Part shown: positions 10,590 through 22,814 of the stretch, one piece after another | How the letters are laid out: the number at the start of each line of letters is the position of its first letter | Position numbering within the stretch: position 1 is the stretch's first letter | From: Aegilops tauschii subsp. strangulata | Taxonomy: Eukaryota > Streptophyta > Magnoliopsida > Poales > Poaceae | Length of the DNA: 64,000 nucleotides | Reading direction: 5' to 3' | Assembly (NCBI RefSeq): GCF_002575655.3 | Contig: NC_053040.3 | Span: forward strand, 351,545,267-351,609,266 | The notes under the pieces: model-generated | The model's input: only the letters and a program-made list of their open reading frames with translations | Database searches by the model: none | What the model was told of the DNA's origin: nothing | Position numbers and translations under genes: made by a program

Positions 10590-11993
10590 CTATTCATGCA
10601 TAGCGTTTATCCAATCCGGATCTTCCAATGCTTCTTCAACCTTCATAGGTTCAATGCTAGAGATGAATGAGTAATGTTCACAAAAATTAGTCAAACGAGT
10701 TTTAGAGCGAGTGATTCTCCCGGTTTGGATATCATTGTAGATTTGCTCGACGGGATGGTCTTTGGCGACTCTTGCCCGAACTCGTGGGAGCTTTTGCTTG
10801 GCTCGGGGTGGAACATCCTCATCATCTTGTTCTCCTTCTTGGCCTTCTTCATTGTTGTCGTTGTCGTTCTCTTGTCGTGGTGGAGAAGGAGGTTGCTGAT
10901 GTTCATCTTGGTGTGCTTCCTCGTTTTCTTCGTGTTGGTGTGTCCCACTTGTGGATGCTTCCGTATCAATTCTTGGTTCACCTTGTCGTGAGGTAGAAGC
11001 TTCCACTTGGATGGACGAGGTACTCTCCTTCACCTCCGTTGGACGAATCTTGCCAATAGACAAGTCTTGGATTGCTTCCGAAGGGTCTTTGTCTCCTACA
11101 TCAATTGGCAATTGCTCTACTTGCGAGCCGTTAGATTCATCAAACTTCACATCTACCATCTCTTCAACCTTTCGGGTGAAATTGTTGTAGACACGGTAAG
11201 TGTGAGAGTTTGAGTCATAACCAAGTAGGAAACCTTCATGAGATTTAGGAGCAAATTTAGAACGACGATGCTTATCAAGAATGTAGCACTTTGAGCCAAA
11301 TACTCGAAAGTATCCAACTTGGGGTTTGTTACCGGTGAGGAGCTCGTATGTCGTCTTGCCGAGTAGCTTTTGAAGATACAAGCGATTTGTTGCATGACAA
11401 GCTGTCTCAACCGCTTCCGCCCAAAAGTGTTTTGGAGTCTTGTACTCATCAAGCATCGTTCTTGCCATCTCAATAAGAGCCTGGTTCTTTCTCTCAACAA
11501 CTCCATTTTGTTGAGGCGTGTACGTAGCCGAGAACTCGTGTGAAATCCCTTCTTCTTCAAGAAAGGTATCCACATTTGCGTTCTTGAACTCCGTTCCGTT
11601 GTCGCTCCGAACCTTCTTGATCTTCACGTCAAATTGATTTTGGGCCTTCCTAGCGAAGTCTTTGAAGATCTTTTGGACCTGCGATTTATCATCAATAAAG
11701 AACACCCACGTAAATCTTGAATAAACATAAACTATGACTAGACCAAATGAGTTACCACTGAGACTCTTGTAGGCATTGGGACCAAAGAGATCCATGTGAA
11801 CTAGCTCGAGTGGTCTTCTCGTGGTCATGATGTTCTTCACGCGATGACTCCCTCCAACTTGTTTTCCTGCCTGACGAGCACTACAAAGTCTATCCTTGTC
11901 AAATATGACATCTTTTACTCCAAGGATATGATCACCTTTAATAAGCTTATCAAGATTTCGCATGCCCACATGACCTAGCCTTCTATGCCTCAA
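10590..11993 (-). pseudogene. Copia integrase with GAG-pre-integrase domain
   Basis: This 467-codon frame begins at the zinc-binding pre-integrase motif (RHRRLGHVGMRN). The expected second Cys is replaced by Arg in CSARQAGKQ, so zinc binding is probably impaired. The catalytic triad is visible: D in LVHMDLFGP, D in VRSDNGTEF, E in NGVVERKNQALIEM. A Glu/Gln/Asp-rich linker follows, with a positively charged stretch, before RT. The frame ends in TAG at 10590-10592, after which RT continues in the same frame, so the stop is a nonsense mutation. A frameshift near 11990-11997 separates it from the protease frame upstream. Confidence 0.9.
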
Positions 11994-13051
11994 CCAGCCT
12001 TTAGAGATTTAGCAATTAAGCAAGTTCTAGGTTGAGCCTTTTTAGTGAAATCAACAATGTAAAGATCACCTCTACGTATACCGGTAAAGACCATTTCATG
12101 ATTGTCTCTTCGAAACACTTGGCAATCCACCTCAGTAAATAGGACATTGAAACCGAAATCAGCAAGTCTAGATACTGAAAGTAAATTGTACCCAAGAGAT
12201 TCAACGAGCATGACATTTTGTATGGAGCTATCATGTGAGATGGCCACCTTACCTAGGCCAACCACCTTACCCTTTGAGTTATCACCAAAGGTGACATACT
12301 TTCGAGGGCCGTCGTTTTCAGCAAGCTCATGAAACATATCTTTGTCTCCGGTCATATGATCAGTACATCCACTATCAAGGACCCATTCCTTTCCTCCAGC
12401 CATGTAGCCGCGAAGATTAGCCATAAGACCAAAATGTCTCATTGCTTCATCAAGATCATAGTCACTATCATCATCCTCATCATAGTATCCATGTTCAACA
12501 TCGTCTTGTGATTGATCAACTCCTAGAGAGGGTAATTCATTAGGTAAATGATCATTACAATGGTTATCTTTATGAATTCTAATGGCTTCGGAAATGATAT
12601 TGCTAATGATTCCAACATCTCCTTTGGCACGCATGAGATTTGTGAGCTCAAATAGACAATCACCAAACATAGGATCACTGGAATTCATCTTACTCAAGGC
12701 AATAGACTTATGGAGAATTTCGTCTAAATTTTTCAAGGAATAATTTGGAAATCGTTCCTCAAGAAATCTCCATATGGTATAGGCACAATCAAGAGTAGGT
12801 AAACTAGCAATCAAATTTTTGGGCAATCCTCTAATGATAAGATTGATAGTTCTAATATTGCGAATCATGTCAAGATCCTCTTCGGGTGTAGGATGCAAAG
12901 GATCAATATGAGGTGCACAAGGGCTAGTAATGTACTTGTTCAAATGATATTCATTGAAAATCTCAAGCACTTCATTTTTCCACTCATAGAAGAACTCTCC
13001 ATCAAGAATGGGCACTCTATGTCTAAGACTCCCCAATGTAGACACATCCAT
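11990..13051 (-). pseudogene. Copia gag and aspartic protease, zinc knuckle missing
   Basis: The 353-codon frame starts with a gag-like N-terminus (ILDGEFFYEWKNEVLEIF) and the UBN2-type core (TIWRFLEERFPNYSLKNLDE). The usual CX2CX4HX4C zinc knuckle is absent. Gag passes directly into an acidic stretch and then the protease (WVLDSGCTDHMTGD, with the D-S-G active site). A family gag is normally longer, so an internal deletion of the nucleocapsid part is likely. The frame ends at 11990 through a frameshift where the integrase should continue. Confidence 0.85.
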
Positions 13052-13083
13052 CTTCCTCCAAAGGTGTTTAAACTAAACCAATG

Positions 13084-13104
13084 GAGACCAACGCTCTTAC
13101 CAAT
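13084..13104 (-). other. Likely primer-binding site of the Copia element
   Basis: On the minus strand, ATTGGTAAGAGCGTTGGTC follows the LTR end directly. It resembles the common plant tggtatcagagc site for initiator Met-tRNA but is imperfect. The assignment rests mainly on position. Confidence 0.5.
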
Positions 13105-14782
13105 TGAAAGGATCGAGAAGAGGCGTCTAGAGGGGGGTGAATAGACTTTAAGAAGAAAAGTTGCAGTTTTTAATTTCCTTAAGTTGATGTGGAGTTTTGG
13201 CACAAGTTTAAACATTCACAATACATATCAAGCAAGCATGCCAAGAGTATATGAGCAGCGGAAAGTAAAGCATGCAAGTTGCAAGAATGTAAAGAGAAGG
13301 GATTGGAGTGTGCAAACGCAATTTCGAGACACGGAGATTTTTTATCCGTGGTTCCGATAGGTGGTGCTATCGTACATCCACGTTGATGGAGACTTCAACC
13401 CAGGAAGGGTAACGGTTGCGCGAGTCCACGGAGGGCTCCACCCACGAAGGGTCCACGAAGAAGCAACCTTGTCTATCCCACCATGGCCGTCGCCCACAAA
13501 GGACTTGCCTCACTCGGGTAGATCTTCACGAAGTAGGCGATCTCCTTGCCCTTACAAACTCCTTGGTTCAACTCCACAATCTTGACGGAGGCTCCCAAGT
13601 GACACCTAGCCAATCTAGGAGACACCACTCTCCAAGAAGTAACAAATGGTGTGTTGATGATGAACTCCTTGCTCTTGTGCTTCAAATGATAGTCTCCCCA
13701 ACACTCAACTCTCTCTCACAGGATTTGGATTTGGTGGAAAGAAGATTTGAGTGGAAAGCAACTTGGGGAAGGCTAGAGATCAAGATTTATGTGGTTGGAA
13801 TGGGATATCTTGACCTCAACACAAGTGTAGGTGGTTCTCTCTCAGAAAATATGTGTTGGAAGTGTAGGCATGTTCTGATGGCTCTCTCCACGAATAAAGA
13901 GTGGGTGGAGGGGTATATATAGCCTCCACACAAAATCTAACCGTTACACACAAATCACCAAACTCGGTGGGACCGATTCAGAGAACTCGGTCAGACCGAT
14001 TTGGTTCATAATGTGGCCGTTAGGGTTTTCAGTGGGACCGACATGTCAACTCGGTGGGACCGATATCATTAGGGTTAGGGCATAACGTAATCTCGGTGAG
14101 ACCGATTACACAAACTCGGTGAGACCGATTTTGGTAATTGACAAACAGAGAGTTGGTCAGGCAAACTCGGTGGGACAGATTCGCTCATCTCGGTTATACC
14201 GAAACGTTACAAAGGGGAACCAGAGTGTTTGCATTGCAATCTCGGTGGGACCGATTGCATATTTCGGTGAGACCGAAATTATTGCAATAGGCAACAGAGA
14301 GTTTGCAATCCCATCTCGGTGATACCGAGATCCCTATCGGTGAGACCGAAAAGACTAGGGTTTCTGGCAGTGGCTATGTCAACTGAACCCGGTGGCGCCG
14401 GATAGAAAGTTTCGGTGGGGCCGAGTTTGACTTTTGGTTTAGGACATATGTGGATGTGATAAAGTGGTTGAGGGCTTTGGAGCATATCACTAAGCACTTT
14501 GAGCAAGCAGGCCATTAAGCAACACCTCATCCCCTCTTAATAGTATTGGCTTTCCTATGGACTCAATGAGATCTTGGACCACTAAAATAGAAAATGTAGA
14601 GTCCTGAGCTTTGAGCTTGAGCCAATCCTTTGTCTTCAGCAACTTCAAGAGGTTCCACATCCTCTAGTCCATGCCACTCCATTGTTGAACTTATCTGAAA
14701 CATACTAGGTAGAAGCATTAGTCCAACAAGAGATATGTTGACATTAATTACCAAAATCACCTAGGGAGCACTTGTGCTTTCA
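13105..14782 (-). repeat. 5' LTR of the Copia element
   Basis: The 1,678-bp LTR matches 5537-7205 and carries the same inverted-repeat array (about 13960-14425). The units here are slightly better conserved in places (for example aactcggtcagaccg where the other LTR has aactaggtcagaccg). It should contain the promoter for the minus-strand element. Confidence 0.9.
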
Positions 14783-17039
14783 TCTTTGCGTGCAGACAAT
14801 TGGACTCTCGTGTTTGTGCACCTACGTAACTAACTTCTTCTTCTTTTGATGGGATATTTCTTCAACAGGTCTGCAGGGGGAGGGGCGTAGGATAAAAGGC
14901 CCATATGGGACGTCGCCGAGCTCGATTGACTTCTTGTTCCTATCTAATTTTCTTGATCTGCCACCCCTCCTCCTCCCTCGCCATCGAGGGGATCCCTCCT
15001 ATGCCTGGTGCGTTAAGCTTAGTAATCCCCCGGATGGCCTTGAAGCTACCTCACACCTCAATGGGGTAGGAGGCTCCTAGATCGCCGAAGGCAGATGAAA
15101 ACACAATGCCACTGCAAGGCGGAGCACCACAATGCCACTGCAAGGCGGAGCACCAAAATGCGGTGGTCAACCAGTGCGGCATTGTTTAAGCTGAACAAAG
15201 ACCCCTTAGGGGCGCTCCTGTCCACCTCCCTTTGGAAGAAGGGTAGGTAATAATTGACATTGGTGGTTTTCAGCTTCATGTCTCATCAAAACGCAGGTGA
15301 TTTAGGATTTTGCGTCTGAGAGCTTGGTCGGTTATCCCATCGAAGGGAACCTCCTTCGGTGCAGCAGCACCACACTGGCTACAGCTTAGTTGTGATGGTA
15401 GTTCTACACCGAGCCCCCATGGTGTGGGTGCCTACTTGGCTAACGCTGCTAGTGGAGCCCCTAGCCCTAATTGTATGTCAGATTTGTCCTTGTAGGGTTA
15501 GGAGGGGCGGACGCATCTTTTATACTATTGTCATCCATCCATTTCACTCCTAATACAGGTAAAGCTAAGAGTAAGTAGTGAAAGGCAATTGTATATTGAT
15601 AAGTCTTACCGATTTTTTCATGGGTCCAAGCTTTTTCATGCAGAAATTCAAGTCGCATGTTTGCCCACAGAGCTAGAGGCATATCAAGGAGCATGACCAT
15701 CTTTGTGCCCAAGTCCAAGAAAGGTAGAAGAAATTTGCGGTAGTGAATAAAAACCACCGGTTAGTGGGTCAAGAAGTGACCGATCTCCGTCCCAGAAAGC
15801 AGACGATATTGCAATTATTAATCACCTTTGCCATGACAAGGAAGCTATGAACACGAGCTTGAAACCAAGCAGGTGTGGGATCCCCCGATATACGACTATG
15901 TGGGAGAGCTCATTTTCTTCCTGGGGCTACCCAGAGTAGTTCAGCAATTGGTTCATTCATGCGGCCACTCAGGTGACCTCTCGAGGGCCACAAGCGTCAA
16001 GCAGCTCCTTATCTTGATGGTTTTAGTTTTGGAACTTTCATGGAGTTTGTCCTTCATTCAATGTGAATATTGGATTCACCAAAGCACATCAAACACAATC
16101 TAAGAGCTTGAGGTAGAGAACAACTTGAGAAGTTGTAGGTAGGGATCACCATTGATGTTCCACTTGAAGTAATAGGACTATAGCCTAAATAACTTTAGGT
16201 GTGTACAACTTTTTCTTTTGGAATGCAAATGTACATATTATTAGGTAATATGGTAACACCAATTATATGACACATTCCATGGGAGTGCATTGTGTGCACA
16301 CGAAAGTAAGCAAATATACCACTTATAAACAAGGTGATTGCAACACAGGACACCATAAAAGGAAACTAGACACACACACACAAAAACATAGTCCAAACAA
16401 GACTACTTGAGGAAGTGAGCAACTCTTGCAAAAAATTGTTAGATAACAAGGGTTGTACCTTTCTTTAGGTACTCATGTGAGAAAGAAAACAATTACCTAA
16501 CTACTAGGCCTAGGAGCTAGGAGGAGCACTTGGCAGTCCTTGCATTTCTTCTTCCACATCTTCAACAAACTTGCCTTGGGAGTCAGAAACTTTAAGCAAC
16601 TTCTTCAATTCAACCAACTTTCTTGCATTTCTATCCTCTTTTCTCTTAGACCGACCTTCGATTTCTTGTTCATTGCCATTTTCAAGTTCGAATTCATAGC
16701 TCAGTTAGACCCAAACCACTTACCCATCAACAATTTTTTTTAGATCTACCCATCAAGAGTTATGCAACAGGAACAATAAAATTATCGGTAAACATTCCTT
16801 TAGTTAAAGCACACTATGCAGATGCAAGTAAACATTTCTTCAATTAAAGCACACTATGAGTATGAATGTGTGAGTAAACACTCCTCGAATTAAATAGTTT
16901 TACATGTTCTTCATTTTCATTTTGGTTGATAATCACCGTAGTTCTTGAAATCCAAACCTTGCGTGGATAGTAACTAGGAATGAAAGTACTAAAGATCCAA
17001 GGTCGTTGACTAAATATCTTAGTGCTACACAAGACACCC
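14783..17039. other. Intergenic DNA without recognisable genes
   Basis: Frames here are short and none matches a family I recognise. A perfect 27-bp direct duplication (acaatgccactgcaaggcgg and following) lies at 15102-15128 and 15129-15155. The stretch 16200-17030 is AT-rich with scattered simple repeats such as cacacacac near 16372. Confidence 0.6.
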
Positions 17040-17800
17040 TTACAATTTCACCATCACCGGGGCCTCAGGAAATGACACTATGCCCCTGTTGTACATCATC
17101 GCCATCGACCCCCTACATCGCCTCCTAGAGATGGTCACCAAGATGGACCTCATAGCCCCTTTGCCAGGCAGGGAAATTAAGCTCGGGGTTAGTTTATACA
17201 CCGACGACACGGTAATCTTCACAAACCCACAACGACAAGAATAGACAACCTCATGCAAATCCTCGGGGACTTCGGTGGTGCCATGAATATATGCATAAAC
17301 CCACTAAAATCTTAATGCAAATCCTCAGGAACTAATTTCAGGCAACTCTTCTTGACTGCATGGGCGCCTAGAAGGATAAAAATCTTCGCTTTGCTTCTGC
17401 ACCAAAATCACCTTTGATGGAAAGGTCGCCTGCAATGCCATGGCTGACCAAATAGCTACTTTTGCCAGCTCTGCCTCAGAAACCTGGAGGACGCGCGCCA
17501 CCTGTTCTGGTGCTGCCCCGTCTCCAGGCAGCTGGTATGGTCCATGGGGGACGCATTAGGGCATGGCCATCGCTCCACGATGGACAGATGCCCCAGCCCT
17601 CCACATCGACCTGCTCGGTCCAGCTAAGCCAAACCTGCTGCTTGCAGGCCAAAACGGCCTCTTGCAGAAGAGGCAGCCTTTTCCCTGACAAAAGCATGAG
17701 AAAGTGGTAAAAAGGCAGGAATCCTGTGCAGGGACCGCTAGTCACCATGGTTTGTTTCTCACATAGAAAACGAAGAAAGTTTGAGAGGAAAAGTAGATGG
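17040..17800 (+). pseudogene. LINE reverse transcriptase fragment with zf-RVT domain
   Basis: Plus-strand translation gives the RT core: PLLYIIAIDPLHRLLEMV, then LGVSLYTDDTVIFTNP with the catalytic YTDD at 17197-17208, then FGGAMNICINP. Further on come the C-terminal words WAPRRIKIFA and the Cys/His cluster CQLCLRNLEDARHLFWCC (about 17464-17515), as in the zf-RVT domain. These parts are in different frames and have stops, and sequence between them is missing. It is a decayed plant L1-type fragment with no endonuclease part. Confidence 0.75.
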
Positions 17801-18225
17801 TGGTCCAAATGTGTTGCCTGCGTTGGACAAGAGCAACTGTGACAGTAGTCTCACCGTCTCTTTCCTCGCTGGAAGCACTGAGGCTACAGTATGGTGATGC
17901 TTCCACTGCTCATGCCCTTAGAAGGGATGCTCCTCGCTGGGACCAGCTTCATGGCAGATGATGAGCTGTTGCACGGACATCGCTACGTCAATCGGCAACA
18001 AGGTTGCACCCGAGCATAGAAGAAGAATATAAAAAATCCTTGACCATGCTGGTCTATGAGAGATTTGGCAGGAAGCAACAAGCGCACTTTCAAGGGCAAG
18101 ATCGCCTCCGCACAAGAGATTGTCATCGCAATCAGACGATCAATGGAGCTTTGGCACCTAGCTGGAGCAAAATACATTAAGCCCCCTTTTGGGGATCCAC
18201 CATGAGAGATTGCTATTTGTCTTGC

Positions 18226-18375
18226 GGCCAATAAGGCTGTAATTTTCTTCATTTTCAGTACCTTTCCTTTTCATCCTTGATCTTAGGATCACCACCATGT
18301 CTTGCAGCCAATAGGGCTGTAGGTGGGCTATAGTTTTCTTCATTTTCAGCTCCTTTATATTTCGCCCTTGATCTT
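18226..18375. repeat. Imperfect two-copy direct duplication
   Basis: The text from cttgcggccaataaggctg to ccttgatctt (about 18226-18285) recurs as cttgcagccaatagggctg to ccttgatctt (about 18300-18375). The second copy has an extra ggtgggctat. Nothing coding is evident. Confidence 0.5.
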
Positions 18376-18792
18376 CCATTGCGTTGTGCTAAAGATCAAC
18401 AATCAAAGCCAACAATTTGCTGGATCTCTCTCAAAAAACTATGTCACCACCCGTCAAAGATTAAAAACCTCGCACCATAGCCGGCCATTCAAGGTCTTCT
18501 TACTTAAACAGAGAATAACATACATTGTCTTTCACGAGGCAACCCACTACATATCCATGTCAAAAGAAAAAAAAAAGCTACTACATATCCATGAAGAATA
18601 CAACATAGTAGCAACAACGTTTCTCAAAAAGGGATTGCGCATATGAATCCTTGAGTCTGTTCTCATGTCAGAATGTCACATGGAGTAGTACACATTATGC
18701 TTCTGAATCCTTGAAACTACATAGATGGATGATAGGAAGAACACTGTCATAGGCGCATCAGTAGGGATAACACACATCAGCAATTTCTATCT

Positions 18793-21700
18793 TCAGGTCC
18801 AAACACGAATGGTCCCATCGACAGATGACGTCAACATGCAGGTCTTTGTTGGGTGATAAGTGACGCTGGTGACCTGCCAAAAGAAAGAGTAGCATAAGAA
18901 AAAATTGTGAAGAAGAAAATTCAAACTAAAGTAGGAAACAATACTTAACCAATAATAACAAAACAAAGAAGCATAAGACGCAATTCTGACAAGGAAATAA
19001 TACCACAGAGCTATGTGCTCGGAAAGTCGCAACAATAGGTGCATCCACTAATTCCCAGAAGAAAACAAACCCGTCCTCGGATCCGCCGATAACAAATGCA
19101 TCATCATTGGTCAGGCAGCAATCCATCTTGAAAGACTGTGGAAATTGTAAGGACAAAAAAACTGAGACAGTGTTTCTTTTCTGCAATATTGAAGTAACCA
19201 ATGCAATCATAACTTGTTCAGGTGATACCTTGCATATATGGCCCTTGTACTCTTGTAACATTTCCCCAGAGTTCCTAATAAATAACAAAAGCCAGTAGGT
19301 TTGATTACTACCAAAAGTCATGCATGCTTAAGGCAACAGTGCAGTGAGATTCCTCTATTTGGAACTTGGTCAATGAGACCCCCTCCACAACAAAATGGTG
19401 CTACATTTCATCATATTTCATATGGAAAGATTAAATGGCTGTATTTCATGCAAACATGTACTTCCATGTACAACAGAGATTTGCGATCCCTCGTCAATCT
19501 TAAGACTTGCTAGGAAACAAAACAAAAACTCTGTATATGACCCTAATCTCGTCGCTTGCCGTGTCTCCCAAAAACAGAAATAATGCAGATACCAAAAGCA
19601 CAAGAAAGTCATTCAATGTCGGACATTATTTCAAGGTTCAAGCTATGGCTCCTAAGCTGTGATGTGCAAGGATTTACCACCCCCCCCCCCCCCCCCACAC
19701 ACACACCACCACCACCACCAGCAAAAAAACGGTCATGCACAACTATACCTCATTAATTCCTCCATTCCAAATTAATTGAAGTTCTAGCTTTGTCCTATTT
19801 CAAACTTTTCAATATTTGACCAAGTCCATAGAAAATTGTGATAATATGTACAACGTCAAATAAACGTAGTATGAAAAATATATTTTATGATGAATCTAAG
19901 GAAACTACTTCCTCCGTCCAATAATATAAGATCGTTTTGCAAGCTAAAACTGCTTGCAAAACGATCTTATATTATGGGACGGAGGGAGTAATTAGATGTT
20001 GTAGATGTTGATATATTTTTCAAGTAGAACTTCCATTAATTTGGAACGGGGGAAGTACGTTCAATTAGGACATCTGTCTCCATGAACAAGGAAAAACTGG
20101 CCGTTTGACCGGCTAACTTCCAAGAAGGCACTGTAATTTCTCAAACTATTGTTTGAGACACTTGAAGATGAAACAGCAGGTTCAAATCCGAAGAATCTCC
20201 AAAGCACGAACAAGAGTTGACCACAGCTGCCATTTGAAGATGAAACTCTTTGGTTGGACAGATTTAGACAGCAAGAGCTCTGATGGCAAGATAAAGAAGA
20301 CCCCATGTGTCGTCTGACTCAGTACAGGAAATAGATCGGTAGCTATCCAGTCAAGTAAAGTGAAGTGAAGGACTGGACTCTGTTTGTAGTTCATGTGTGA
20401 CAAAAATTCCTATGATAAGGAACTGAAAGTACATGTTACATAACTACTGGCCATGTCATAATTCCAAGGAAAACTAATTGAAGGGTCTGATTTCATCATT
20501 CTACAAAGGATAGGGGGTCTAACTGCTTCAAATTTCAAATAGCCCCTAATTGCTCCTGAGTGCTAAATAGAGGGGGCTCCCTAGCAACTTTTTGTCAAGT
20601 TGAGATTGTCAGCTTTTGAAGAGTACTTACTTGTCAAGAAGCCTCACGGTAGAATCCAAACAGTTAGCCAAGAGGCAATTGCGGTCATTCGACAAAGATA
20701 TACAGTTGACAGGATGACCCAGGTTATCGACAGTCTCCCTGTTAAGAATGAGATAGAAATAGATCATTAAACAATGTAGAACCAGTCAAGGAATTGATTA
20801 GGATTCGAACAACACTTCCTTGTTTAATAAAAGAGAAGACTGAAATTTTCATTTAGAAAATATAGCAAATCAGTTGAGACTTGAGTACGGAACAAGGTAT
20901 GCACTTACCTGCCCATGCGAATATCAAATGTTCGGACAGTACCATCAACACTGCCAGCAATTATTTCGGTGTTGGTTACATTAACTGACATTACACTGTC
21001 TTGAAAAGTATCAATTGTCTGCACTAGGAGATAAAATTCATGACATAACTAAGTATATGAGAAAAAAAAAACTATGACTATGATTGACGAATCCATATGT
21101 TTTTTAACAATAAAAATAAATACCTGAATCGGATCACTGCTCTGTGACCTGCAGTCAAATGCACGCACCGAACGGTCATAACCAGCTGACAGTACAACAG
21201 TGTTGTGCTCATTAAACTTCACTGAATTGACCTAAAGGAAGCAGAATGGAGAAATCTCAGCAAAAATGGAGAATCATCAAGATTCAAACATCTGTCATAA
21301 ACCTGCTCTTTTGTCAGGTTTTGGGTATTACTGATGGGCCTAATAATAAAGACACTGTCGATGTATGGTAATGCATGTAAATTGAACAACAGCATAACAC
21401 CACAAGAGTGCCATTACAGAAGTATGGTATTGGTGCACTGATTTGGACATGGTATTTGAGTTCTAAAAACAGTAGTAATACCACGACGTGCAGAATTCAG
21501 CATTTTACAGCTTGCTTGTAGAGTACTCGCCCTATGAGGTTCTCCGTTACAGTAGCAATCGTAAAATGAACAGAGGTGAAGACGCCCTCCAGGGTACAAC
21601 GAAAAGTTCCCAACATCATAGTGAAACTACAGGATTCACATTGTTGAATTATGTTGAGTATCATGATTAGTTAGGAAACATAGGATAGCGTAGGGTTTAT

Positions 21701-22622
21701 TTCTACCTTGTCTTGTACTCCAAGTTGATCATGCACTCCTATATATATACCCACAAGGCTCAAGCAATACAACAATATTCCACCAATCCCCTCTCTATTT
21801 CTTCTACAAATTACAGTGGTCTGCACTACGCTGTTTCAATTACAATCACAAACCCTCTCTATTTCTTCTACAAATTACATGATGTAAGAACGCTATGTGG
21901 ATGGGGCTCTTTCTCCCCACTTCCTTCTCTAGTATATGATACGCACACTCGTGCGTATTCTAGAAAAAATTACAATCACAAACAACTAAATACAGTAGTT
22001 TTTACTATAACATTGCTACTACTTCACACAAGATACAGAGCTAAAACCATTAAAGTAACACTGGCATAGAAATAATTATAAAGCTTTCCAGCAGCTTGCT
22101 CCTATGACACCGAATTTGCTTAATTTATATAAGTGAAAACTGAAAACAACAAGCCCTCAATAGCAGCACTAAGCGAGGGCATCAGTACCGCATTACGATA
22201 TCCCAATCAATCGATGGCTGATACATTACCTCGCTGTTGTGGCCGCGGAACTTGCGGATGACTTTACCGGAGGCAACATCCCAGTAGAAGATCTGCTTGT
22301 CCCCGCCGCACGACACCAGCTTGGCGTTGTCCCTGCGAACGGAGTCGCCGTTAAATTCCCCGCCCCCAAATCAGATGGGAAGAAGGGTTGAGAGCGAGGG
22401 TGCGTACGAGGACGCGTTCACGTCGCGAACCTCGCGACCGTGGGATTTATAGGTCTTGACGTGGGCGCCGGTGTGGGGGTTCCAGAGGCGGACGGTGCGG
22501 TCCTTGCCGCAGCTCAGGCAGTACTTGCCGTCGTGGTTGAAGCGAACGGCGAGCACCGCGCCCTCGTGCCCCGACAGCGTCCGCGACTCCGTCCGCGGCA
22601 GCTGCTGCGCCGCCGACGACAT
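18793..22622 (-). CDS. WD40 protein, WDR83/MORG1 type, intact
   Basis: Eight exons on the minus strand join in phase, all with GT-AG introns: 22622-22408, 22332-22230, 21231-21124, 21018-20909, 20738-20631, 19274-19229, 19135-19004 and 18873-18793. They total 903 bases, or 300 residues plus TGA. The start ATG at 22622 precedes MSSAAQQLPRTESRTLSGHE. WD repeats run through the whole chain: CGKDRTVRLWNP, CGGDKQIFYWDV, GYDRSVRAFDCR, GSVDGTVRTFDIR, CLDSTVRLLDK, GSEDGFVFFWELV and SSVDGTIRVWT. The order and words (EYKGH, KMDCCL, VTYHPT) match human WDR83/MORG1, a scaffold for MAPK signalling that is also found with spliceosomes. The length fits plant members (about 300 aa). No disabling change was seen, so it is probably functional and single-copy like. 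The symbol is left empty because only homology is shown. Confidence 0.93.
19679..19720. repeat. Poly-C, CA and CCA microsatellite
   Basis: A run of about 18 C is followed by cacacaca and then caccaccaccaccacc. It lies in intron 5 of the WD40 gene, between exons 5 and 6. Confidence 0.85.
19756..20055. mobile_element. Older Stowaway-like MITE in WD40 intron, split by another
   Basis: The left end attcctccattccaaattaa pairs with the inverse of the right end (ttaatttggaacgggggaag). TA at 19754-19755 and 20056-20057 flank it. It contains the younger element at 19908-19988. Mismatches in the ends suggest greater age. Confidence 0.65.
19908..19988. mobile_element. Short Stowaway MITE, near-perfect hairpin
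   Basis: This 81-bp element has TA at 19906-19907 and 19989-19990. Almost the whole sequence is an inverted repeat: cttcctccgtccaataatat pairs with atattatgggacggagggag, and atcgttttgcaagc pairs with gcttgcaaaacgat. As RNA it would fold into one long stem, which is a known source of small RNAs in grasses. Confidence 0.88.
21642..21880 (+). mobile_element. Possible solo LTR or TRIM-like remnant in WD40 intron 2
   Basis: The sequence starts tgttgaattatgttgag and has a TATA-like tatatatac near 21740 followed by caagcaatacaac. It reaches ttcttctaca, giving TG...CA ends. The last 26 bases (ccctctctatttcttctaca and following) recur about 63 bases later. No 5-bp target duplication was found, so the identity is uncertain. 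Confidence 0.35.
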
Positions 22623-22814
22623 CTCCTTTGTCCTACCACGGGCGGACGGCTCCGGCGTCGGGCTACCTCCTTTTTTTTTTGGAGAGAGAGAGAGAGACCT
22701 CCTAGTTTTTTTTGAGACAAGAGAGACCTCCTAGTTGATGCTTGAGGCGACGCTGAAGCGAGCGCAATGGGCCAGCCCAATAAGCGTGCTAACCTTTGTT
22801 TCTGTAGCCATGTA

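Larger units (their letters stand above)
5537..14782 (-). mobile_element. Copia LTR retrotransposon with two LTRs, probably SIRE/Maximus type
   Basis: Two LTRs (5537-7205 and 13105-14782) begin TGAAAGGATCGAG and end GCTTTCA. They flank a minus-strand coding region in Copia order: gag, protease, integrase, RT, RNase H. The flanks GCTTT (5532-5536) and TCTTT (14783-14787) match in four of five bases and probably represent the target duplication. About 30 substitutions between the LTRs were counted by eye (near 1.8 percent), so insertion was recent in evolutionary terms. The LTR text (aggggggtgaatag) and the long non-coding tail after pol recall the SIRE/Maximus lineage, but that assignment is an inference. 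Confidence 0.9.

Noticed and set aside
10674..11213. Hydrophobic plus-strand frames
   Set aside because: They are mirror frames of the acidic integrase-RT linker on the minus strand.
22440..22780. Frames antisense or adjacent to WD40 exon 1
   Set aside because: They are shadows of a GC-rich exon and a GA-rich upstream stretch.
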